DNA of 64,000 nt, taken from the NCBI GenBank assembly GCA_934533075.1, contig CAKTBJ010000009.1, positions 1 to 64,000 of the forward strand, given 5' to 3'. The stretch comes from an uncultured Paracoccus sp. Lineage in GTDB: Bacteria; Pseudomonadota; Alphaproteobacteria; Rhodobacterales; Rhodobacteraceae. The notes below the pieces were generated by a model that saw nothing but the letters and a program-made list of their open reading frames with translations, was not told where the DNA came from and made no database searches. Made by a program: the position numbers and the translations under genes. Positions 58,128 through 64,000 of the stretch are shown in pieces. Numbering within the stretch: position 1 is the stretch's first letter; each line of letters starts with the position of its first letter.

Positions 58128-58850
58128 TCACCCCCGCAGCGCCTCCTGCGGCGGCCCGTCCTCCAGCATCACCCGCCGCGACAGCGAGGCGAATTCGCGC
58201 ATCATCACCCACCAGACGGTGATCGCGGTGGTGGCCAGCAGCCACCACGCCCCGATCAGCCAGCCCAAGGCGCCCAGCGCGAAGTAGACCGTCCGCAGCC
58301 CGGCACCGAAATGGCGCGCGGCGGCGATGTTCAGGTCGCCCGCCTGCCGGATGCGCGCCGCGCAACGCGGGTCCGAGGCGTCGTTCGGGATCGCCCCGAT
58401 CATGATCGAGCAATAGCCGTGCAGACGGTTCGACCAGACGAAGCCCAGAAACGCCCGCGCCACCAGCGCCACGACCAGCAGCAGCTTGATGTTCCACGCC
58501 TCGATGGCGCTGCGGCTGACATCGAACTGGCCGGCCAGCTCGCGCAGCCAGCCGACATTGCCGATCAGCGCCACGCCGCCGCCGATGGCGATCATGGTGG
58601 TCGAGGCGAAGAAGGCCGTGCTTTCGCGCAGGCTGCCCATCGTGATCGCGTCGAATACGCGCGGGTCGCGGCTGATGACCTGCGCGATCCACTCGCGCCG
58701 ATAGCCGCGCATCAGCACCGTGACGGACGGGTGGCGGGCCGGAGGATGCTCGATCAGCCAGCCGCAGACCTGCCAGGCCAGCAGCAGCACCGCGACCGCC
58801 AGCAGGTCGAAGCCGGTCAGGCCGGGCGGCAGGCCGGGCAGCGCCCCCAT
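58128..58850 (-). CDS. DUF599 family membrane protein
   Basis: A 240-residue protein with four membrane helices: FDLLAVAVLLLAWQVCGWLI, FFASTTMIAIGGGVALIG, LLLVVALVARAFLGFVWS and YFALGALGWLIGAWWLLATT. The cytoplasmic segment REWIAQVISRDPRVFDAITMGSL-like and the conserved NRLHGYCSIMIGAIP match DUF599. Function unknown. Its ATG overlaps the prs stop (TGATG), so it is co-transcribed with prs. Confidence 0.88.
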   Translation of the reverse strand: MGALPGLPPGLTGFDLLAVAVLLLAWQVCGWLIEHPPARHPSVTVLMRGYRREWIAQVISRDPRVFDAITMGSLRESTAFFASTTMIAIGGGVALIGNVGWLRELAGQFDVSRSAIEAWNIKLLLVVALVARAFLGFVWSNRLHGYCSIMIGAIPNDASDPRCAARIRQAGDLNIAAARHFGAGLRTVYFALGALGWLIGAWWLLATTAITVWWVMMREFASLSRRVMLEDGPPQEALRG

Positions 58851-59878
58851 CAGAACGAGACGGGGCCGCTGTAAAGCCCTTCATAGACGGGTTGCAGGGT
58901 CTCCATCTCGAACAGCGAACTGACCGAGGTGCCGTTCCAGATCGACATGATCGCCTGCGCGAACATCGGCGCGGTGGGCACGATGCGGATGTTGCGCGCC
59001 GCCTGAACATGCGGGGCCGGCTGGATCGAATCGGTGATGACCAGCGATTTCATCACCGACTTCTCGACCCGCTCGACCGCCGGGCCGGACAGGACGCCGT
59101 GGGTGATATAGGCATGGACCTCGGCCGCGCCGTGATCGACCAGCAGCTGCGCCGCCTTGCACAGCGTGCCGGCGGTGTCGCAAATGTCGTCCACGATGAT
59201 GCAGGTCTTGCCGGCTACCTCGCCGATCACGGTCATCTCGGCGATCTCGCCGGCCTTTTCGCGGCGCTTGTCCACGATGGCCATCGGCGCCTTGATCCGC
59301 TTGGCGATCTCGCGCGCGCGGGCCACGCCACCCACATCGGGCGAGACCACCATCAGGTCGTCCATGCGCCCGGCAAAGCTGTGCAGGATGTCCAGCGAGA
59401 AGATCGGCGCCGAATAGAGGTTGTCCACCGGAATGTCGAAAAAGCCCTGGATCTGCGTGGCATGCAGGTCCAGCGTCAGCACGCGGTCCACGCCCGCCTC
59501 GGTCAGCAGGTTCGCGACCAGCTTGGCGGAAATCGGCGTGCGGGCCTTGGCGCGGCGGTCCTGCCTTGCATAGCCGAAATAGGGAATCACCGCCGTGATC
59601 CGCGCGGCGGAACTGCGGCGCAGCGCGTCGGTGATGATCAGCAGCTCCATCAGGTTGTCGTTGGCCGGGTTGGATGTCGGCTGGATGATGAACATGTCCT
59701 CGCCGCGGACGTTCTCATAGACCTCGACGAAGACCTCCTGGTCGTTGAACCGCTCGACCCGCGCATCGACGAGGCCGACATTCATCCCCCGATGCATGGA
59801 CATGCGCCGCGCGATGGCCTGCGCCAGCGGCCGGTTGGCATTGCCGGCGATCAGTTTGGGTTCGGTCATGGCGGGCAT
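58850..59878 (-). CDS. prs: ribose-phosphate pyrophosphokinase (PRPP synthase)
   Basis: A 342-residue enzyme that makes PRPP from ribose 5-phosphate and ATP for nucleotide, histidine and tryptophan synthesis. [15 protein letters not shown] at the N terminus, [20 protein letters not shown] (ATP and flexible loop), the [12 protein letters not shown] motif and the PRPP-binding [14 protein letters not shown] are intact. ATG 59878 (MPAMTEPK) is preferred because GGAG lies nine bases upstream; ATG 59869 (MTEPK) is the alternative. Confidence 0.96.
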   Translation of the reverse strand: MPAMTEPKLIAGNANRPLAQAIARRMSMHRGMNVGLVDARVERFNDQEVFVEVYENVRGEDMFIIQPTSNPANDNLMELLIITDALRRSSAARITAVIPYFGYARQDRRAKARTPISAKLVANLLTEAGVDRVLTLDLHATQIQGFFDIPVDNLYSAPIFSLDILHSFAGRMDDLMVVSPDVGGVARAREIAKRIKAPMAIVDKRREKAGEIAEMTVIGEVAGKTCIIVDDICDTAGTLCKAAQLLVDHGAAEVHAYITHGVLSGPAVERVEKSVMKSLVITDSIQPAPHVQAARNIRIVPTAPMFAQAIMSIWNGTSVSSLFEMETLQPVYEGLYSGPVSF

Positions 59879-60005
59879 CGCGAAAGGCTCCATCGGCTTT
59901 GGGGACGCCGGGACCGGAGGGGGGATTCGGCGCAACTTGCCCCCGCCTTATCACCCGTCTAGCGTCGTCGCCACCTGTCTGGCACCTGATTTGGAGGGAA
60001 TGCCC

Positions 60006-60605
60006 GTGGCCCATATAGATTACTATCTCAGCACGCCCAGCCCCTGGGCCTATCTGGCCGGCAACCGGCTGGAGGAGATCGCCGCCCGGCACGGCGCGAC
60101 CATCACCTACAAGCCGGTCTCGCTGAAGGACCTGATCCTCAAGATCGAGAACGGCCAGCCGCGCCCCGAACGCTCGCCCGGCCGCATGGCCTATCGCGAT
60201 CAGGAATTCTCGCGCTGGGCCGCGCATCTGGGCATGAAGCTGAACCTGCGCCCGGCCCATTTCCCGGTGAACGGCGCGCCCTCGGCCTATGTGGTCATCG
60301 CGGCGCAGGCGGCGGGGGCGGATGTGGGGCCGCTGGTGCAGGCGCTGGGCCGCGCCGTCTGGGCCGAGGATCGCGACATCGCCGACGATTCGGTGCTGCG
60401 CGAGATTCTGGCCTCGCTGGGGATGGACCCCGGACTGGTGGATAGCGGGCTGTTGCTCGGGGCCGAGACCTTCGCCCGCAACCTTCAGGAAGCCGCCAAT
60501 GCCGGCGTGTTCGGCGTGCCTTTCTATATCATCCGGGAAACGGACGAACGCTTCTGGGGGCAGGACCGGCTGGACTTCCTCGACCGGACGCTGGCGCGGC
60601 TGTGA
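60006..60605 (+). CDS. 2-hydroxychromene-2-carboxylate isomerase-like protein (DsbA/GST-kappa fold)
   Basis: A 199-residue thioredoxin-fold protein beginning (V)AHIDYYLSTPSPWAYLAGNRL, where the serine in STPSPW replaces the active cysteine of DsbA as in HCCA isomerases. The C-terminal GVFGVPFYIIRETDERFWGQDRLDFL, with the cis-proline loop, is typical. Family members act on naphthalene-type catabolites or with glutathione, but this substrate is unknown. GTG 60006 is chosen because GGAGGG is seven bases upstream; ATG 60000 would overlap that site. It is coupled to the next gene by GTGA. Confidence 0.88.
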   Translation: MAHIDYYLSTPSPWAYLAGNRLEEIAARHGATITYKPVSLKDLILKIENGQPRPERSPGRMAYRDQEFSRWAAHLGMKLNLRPAHFPVNGAPSAYVVIAAQAAGADVGPLVQALGRAVWAEDRDIADDSVLREILASLGMDPGLVDSGLLLGAETFARNLQEAANAGVFGVPFYIIRETDERFWGQDRLDFLDRTLARL

Positions 60606-61381
60606 GCGTCCATCCGCGCCACTGGCCGGGCGATCCGGCCCGCCCCGGCCTTGCGCTGCATTGCATGCTGGGCAGCGGCCGGGCCTGGGACGAGGTGGCC
60701 GCCGGTCTGGGCGGCGCGCTGGACCTGCGCGGCTTCGACCTGCCCGGCCACGGCCGCAGCCCGGACTGGCAGCCGCAGCAGGGGGTGGATTTCCACACCC
60801 ATGTCACGCGGCTGGCGGCGGCGATGATCGACCGGCCGCTGGACCTGATCGGCCACAGCTTCGGCGCCACGGTGGCCCTGCGCATCGCGGTGGGCGCGCC
60901 GGAGGCCGTCCGCAGCCTGACCCTGATCGAGCCGGTGCTGTTCGCCGCCGCCGACCCGCAGGCCCGCGAGGCGGAGGACGCCCGCCATGTCGCGATGGCG
61001 CAGGCGCTGGCCGAGGGGCGCGACGCGGATGCCGCGCGCGATTTCATGGCGGTCTGGGGCATGCCCGGCTGGCAGGCGCTGCCGGCGCCGGCCCGCGCGG
61101 CGATGGTGCGCCAGATCCGCCTCGTGGCCGATACCCATGCCGCGCTGGCCGAAGACGCCCACAACATCCTGCGCGAGGGCGGGCTGGAGGGCATCGACGC
61201 CCCGGTGATGATCGTCACCGGCGGCGATTCGCCGCCCGTCATGGCCTCGATCGCCGAGGCGCTGGCCGCGCAGCTGCCCGATGTGGGCCGCGCCGTGGTG
61301 CCGGGCGCCGGCCACATGCTGCCGATCAGCCACCCGGCGCAAACCGCCGGCCTGATCGCCGCCAATCTGGAGCGCGCCTGA
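60602..61381 (+). CDS. alpha/beta hydrolase
   Basis: A 259-residue hydrolase. LALHCMLGSGRAWDEV carries the oxyanion region, DLPGHGRSPD is the usual second motif, LIGHSFGATVAL holds the nucleophile serine (about 93-95), VTGGDSPP the likely acid and GAGHMLPISHP the catalytic histidine. The triad is complete, but the substrate is not readable. GTG 60602 overlaps the stop of the isomerase-like gene, so a shared degradation role is possible. Confidence 0.9.
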   Translation: MSVHPRHWPGDPARPGLALHCMLGSGRAWDEVAAGLGGALDLRGFDLPGHGRSPDWQPQQGVDFHTHVTRLAAAMIDRPLDLIGHSFGATVALRIAVGAPEAVRSLTLIEPVLFAAADPQAREAEDARHVAMAQALAEGRDADAARDFMAVWGMPGWQALPAPARAAMVRQIRLVADTHAALAEDAHNILREGGLEGIDAPVMIVTGGDSPPVMASIAEALAAQLPDVGRAVVPGAGHMLPISHPAQTAGLIAANLERA

Positions 61382-61420
61382 CGACTTGCCCCCCGCGATG
61401 GCTTGGGGCACAAGCGGGGC

Positions 61421-61585
61421 ATGATCATCCTCGGCTTCCTACTGTTCGGCATCGGCTTCGGCATCTGGCGGGCGCGCCGGCGGCAGGGCGACCGCGCCGA
61501 CATGGCCCAATACGGTGCCGTGTTCGGCCTGATCTTCGCCACGCTGGGCGCCATCCTGACGGTCGTGATCCTGCGGCTGGGCTGA
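61421..61585 (+). CDS. small two-helix membrane protein
   Basis: A 54-residue protein, MIILGFLLFGIGFGIWRARRRQ..., with two membrane helices joined by a basic loop (RARRRQGDRADM). No family was recognised. It starts 40 bp after the hydrolase gene and its stop is three bases before the next ATG, which supports co-translation with the VWA protein gene. Confidence 0.65.
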   Translation: MIILGFLLFGIGFGIWRARRRQGDRADMAQYGAVFGLIFATLGAILTVVILRLG

Positions 61586-61588
61586 CCC

Positions 61589-62770
61589 ATGTTCCGCCCC
61601 TTCCTCGATGCGCTGAAACGCGAGGGGGTGCCCGTCTCGCTGCGGGAATATCTGGACCTGATGGCGGCGATGCAGGCCGGGCTGGACGGCACCACGGTCG
61701 AGGGCTTCTACCAGCTTTCCCGCGCCCTGCTGGTCAAGGACGAGCGCCATATCGACCGTTTCGACCGCGCCTTCTCGGCCAGTTTCTCGGGGCTGGAAAC
61801 CGTGCCGGTCGAGGCATTGGTGCATGAGCAATCCATCCCCAAGGCATGGCTGGAAAAACTGGCCGAGAAGATCCTCACCCCCGAGGAACGCGCGAAGATC
61901 GAAGGCCCCGGCAGCTTCGAGGAGTTGATGAAGCGGCTGGCCGAGCGCCTGCGCGAGCAGCAGGCCCGGCATCAGGGCGGCAACAAGTGGATCGGCACGG
62001 CGGGCGCCTCGCCCTTCGGCGCCTATGGCTACAACCCCGAGGGGGTGCGCATCGGTCAGGACGAATCGCGCCACCGCAAGGCGGTCAAGGTCTGGGACAA
62101 GCGCGAATTCCGCGATTTCGACGATTCGGTGGAACTGGGCACCCGCAACATCAAGGTGGCGCTCAAGCGTCTGCGCCAATGGGCGCGGCACGGCGCGGCC
62201 GAGGAGCTGGACCTGCCCGCCACCATCCGCGCCACCGCCGATCACGGCTATATCGACGTGCAGACCCGGCCCGAGCGGCGAAACGCCGTCAAGGTGCTGC
62301 TGTTTCTGGACGTGGGCGGGTCGATGGACGACCACACGCGGCTGGTGGACGAGTTGTTTTCCGCCGCCCGCGCCGAGTTCAAGCATATGGATCACTTCTA
62401 TTTCCATAACTGCCTGTATGAATCGGTCTGGCGCGACAACCGCCGCCGCTGGGACGAGCAGGTGCCCACCTGGGACCTGCTGCACCGCTATGGCCGCGAC
62501 TATAAATGCATTTTTGTCGGCGATGCCTCGATGTCACCCTACGAGGTCGCGGCGCGCGGCGGCGCCAACGAGCACTGGAACGAGGAGCCGGGCGAGGTCT
62601 GGCTTCGCCGCGCCGCCGAGACATGGCCCGATCACGTCTGGCTGAATCCGGTCCCGCAAGCGCATTGGCGATATACCCCCTCCATCGGCATGATCGGCCA
62701 GGTTTTCGAGAACCGGATGATGCCGCTGACGCTGGACGGGCTGACGCGGGCGATGCGCGTGCTTGGCTAG
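61589..62770 (+). CDS. VWA domain protein, CoxE-like
   Basis: A 393-residue protein of the CoxE-like family. The N terminus FRPFLDALKREGVPVSLREYLDL is typical, and the C-terminal von Willebrand A domain has a MIDAS-like LFLDVGGSMDDHTRL in which the usual DxSxS reads DVGGS, so metal binding may be altered (Ser to Gly at the second position). Family members work with a MoxR-type AAA ATPase as a chaperone pair; no MoxR gene is beside it in this window. It is followed 27 bp on by an M48 peptidase. Confidence 0.88.
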   Translation: MFRPFLDALKREGVPVSLREYLDLMAAMQAGLDGTTVEGFYQLSRALLVKDERHIDRFDRAFSASFSGLETVPVEALVHEQSIPKAWLEKLAEKILTPEERAKIEGPGSFEELMKRLAERLREQQARHQGGNKWIGTAGASPFGAYGYNPEGVRIGQDESRHRKAVKVWDKREFRDFDDSVELGTRNIKVALKRLRQWARHGAAEELDLPATIRATADHGYIDVQTRPERRNAVKVLLFLDVGGSMDDHTRLVDELFSAARAEFKHMDHFYFHNCLYESVWRDNRRRWDEQVPTWDLLHRYGRDYKCIFVGDASMSPYEVAARGGANEHWNEEPGEVWLRRAAETWPDHVWLNPVPQAHWRYTPSIGMIGQVFENRMMPLTLDGLTRAMRVLG

Positions 62771-62797
62771 GCCGGAAGCAGGCCCCATATTGGCCCC

Positions 62798-63505
62798 ATG
62801 TTGAAATTCCTGCCCCTGCTTCTGATCGTCCTCTATGCCGTGGTGATGTGGCATTTCTCGATGCTGCGCACGCGGCGCGAGCTGGCGGCCAATTCCACCC
62901 CGCTGACGCATCCGCGGCTGGCCCCGCTGCTGAAGCGGCTGGGATCGGCGATGGACCTGCCCCCGGTGCAGGCGCGCGTCTACGAGGTCGCGGCGGTCAA
63001 CGGCCTCGCCGCGCCGGACGGGCGCATCTATCTGACGCGCGGGTTTCTGGACCGGCTGGACAGCGGCGCCGTGACCGAGGCCGAACTGGCCTCGGTCGTC
63101 GCGCACGAGCTGGGCCATGTCGCCCACGGCCACAGCCGCCGCCGCATGGCCGATTTCGCCGGCCAGAACCTGATGCGGATGGTGCTGGCCGGGGTGCTGG
63201 GGCGGTTCCTGCCCGGCATCGGCGCGATGATCGCCAACCTGGCGGCGCGGCTGGTCGCCGCCCGCCTGTCGCGCCGCGACGAGTTCGAGGCCGATGCCTT
63301 CGCCGCCGCGCTGATGACCAAGGCGGGCCTGGGCACCGCGCCGCAGAAATCGCTGTTCGCCAAGCTGGACCGGCTGGCCGGCGGCGGCGGCGGCATGGGC
63401 ATGCCGGGGGCGGCCTGGCTGGCCTCGCACCCGCCGGCGCAGCAGCGAATCGCCGCCATCGAGGCGCTGGAAACCCGCTGGCAGGGGCAGCCGCCCCAGC
63501 TTTAG
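62798..63505 (+). CDS. M48 family zinc metallopeptidase
   Basis: A 235-residue membrane-anchored peptidase: an N-terminal helix (about 2-20), the zinc motif VAHELGHVAHGH (HExxH at about 105-109), and RRDEFEADAFAAAL with the third zinc ligand glutamate. The ASHPPAQQRIAAI segment is typical of HtpX/BepA-like enzymes. It probably degrades misfolded membrane or periplasmic proteins. REP-like palindromes begin directly after the stop. Confidence 0.9.
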   Translation: MLKFLPLLLIVLYAVVMWHFSMLRTRRELAANSTPLTHPRLAPLLKRLGSAMDLPPVQARVYEVAAVNGLAAPDGRIYLTRGFLDRLDSGAVTEAELASVVAHELGHVAHGHSRRRMADFAGQNLMRMVLAGVLGRFLPGIGAMIANLAARLVAARLSRRDEFEADAFAAALMTKAGLGTAPQKSLFAKLDRLAGGGGGMGMPGAAWLASHPPAQQRIAAIEALETRWQGQPPQL

Positions 63506-63513
63506 GCGGGGCC

Positions 63514-63629
63514 GGTGCGTGTAAACACGCACCCTACCGCCCGCCACCCCGCGCATGTGCAGGGTGTGCGCTCACACGCACCAATCCCCGCCACGCCCTG
63601 CAAACGTAGGGTGCGTGTTCACACGCACC
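63514..63629. repeat. cluster of three REP-like palindromes
   Basis: Perfect 9-bp arms GGTGCGTGT/ACACGCACC occur at 63514-63533 (centre AA) and 63610-63629 (centre TC), with an imperfect copy GGTGTGCG...ACACGCACC at 63563-63582. Starts are 49 and 47 bp apart. The last two copies share the flank CAATCCCCG. A related element lies at 40398-40417. They are in the gap between the peptidase and the DoxX gene. Confidence 0.8.
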
Positions 63630-63796
63630 AATCCCCGGCGTCACACATGCCCCGGCAACCGGAAGGCCGCAGGCGGCGTTCACCCCTCGCCAACGGGGCG
63701 TTCTGCACTTCGAGACTGGCCCCCCAGCCTATTGCCGCTAGAACCGGGCGCATTCGTCGGCGCCCGCGCCGGACCCTGTTCAGAACGGAGATTTTC

Positions 63797-64000
63797 ATGG
63801 ACGCCCTGAACCGTTACGCCCCGCAGATGCGCAGCGTGCTGCGCATCGTCGCCGCGCTGATCTTTCTTGCCCACGGCACGCAGAAGATCCTCGGCTTTCC
63901 CGCATCGGAGATGAACCCGCCGGCCTTCTCGATCTTCTGGACCGCCGGCATCATCGAGCTGATCACCGGCACGCTGCTGGTCCTTGGCCTGTTCACCCGT
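63797..64000 (+). CDS. DoxX family membrane protein (5' part)
   Basis: The first 68 codons, MDALNRYAPQMRSVLRIVAA..., run off the window. LIFLAHGTQKILGFP and the next helix FSIFWTAGIIELITGTLLVLGLFTR are characteristic of DoxX, small four-helix membrane proteins linked to oxidative stress and thiosulfate oxidation in different organisms. CGGAG precedes the ATG by six bases. Confidence 0.9.
   Translation, partial: MDALNRYAPQMRSVLRIVAALIFLAHGTQKILGFPASEMNPPAFSIFWTAGIIELITGTLLVLGLFTR

Overview
The window is high-GC DNA from an alphaproteobacterium of the Rhodobacterales, most likely Paracoccus or a close relative. The evidence is the gene content and order (yajC-secD-secF-Mth938-like-ccmABCDG, folE2, a DUF1127 gene followed by CCUCCUCC-loop RNAs, VPLPA-CTERM proteins, a GAAC-N7-GAAC LexA-type box) and the protein sequences themselves. 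No tRNA, rRNA, CRISPR array, insertion sequence or prophage was recognised.

Layout. 1-2.6 kb: start of an unidentified gene, an acyl-CoA synthetase and a TfoX-like protein. 2.7-18.3 kb: the division and cell wall (dcw) cluster on the minus strand, in transcription order mraZ, rsmH, ftsL, ftsI, murE, murF, mraY, murD, then ftsW, murG, murC, a small membrane protein and murB. Between murD and ftsW sits a foreign-looking, lower-GC, plus-strand gene whose product joins a HEPN-like RNDLEH motif to several zinc ribbons. The usual ddl-ftsQ-ftsA-ftsZ tail does not follow murB; instead the last 25 bp of murB are duplicated there. The mraZ leader has a LexA-type box, a pair of TGGGA repeats and a strong hairpin.

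19-26.3 kb: apbC (Fe-S carrier), a DUF1127 gene followed by ten consecutive hairpins with CCTCCTCC-type loops (read here as five CcsR/cuckoo-type small RNAs), rlmJ, a broken VPLPA-CTERM gene, two envelope proteins, metZ and folE2. 26.5-36.2 kb: a TerC-family transporter with a long leader hairpin, a UvrD/PcrA helicase, purD, xseA, queA, an Hsp20 and ftsY. 37.4-43.5 kb: a hydrolase-like protein with a long disordered insert, translationally coupled to a cytochrome P450, then acnA with its promoter and terminator.

43.7-53.7 kb: an intact VPLPA-CTERM protein, then the minus-strand run yajC, secD, secF, Mth938-like, ccmA, ccmB, ccmC, ccmD, ccmG (protein export followed by cytochrome c maturation), and polA. 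53.8-64 kb: radA, cvpA, purF, a membrane protein/XRE regulator pair under two matching operators, DUF599 and prs, a chromene-carboxylate isomerase-like protein coupled to an alpha/beta hydrolase, a CoxE-like VWA protein, an M48 protease, REP-like palindromes and the start of a DoxX protein.

Most genes are core housekeeping in tight, often ATGA/GTGA-overlapping operons. The accessory signals are the HEPN/zinc-ribbon insertion, the expanded small-RNA array, the VPLPA-CTERM remnant and the REP-like repeats.
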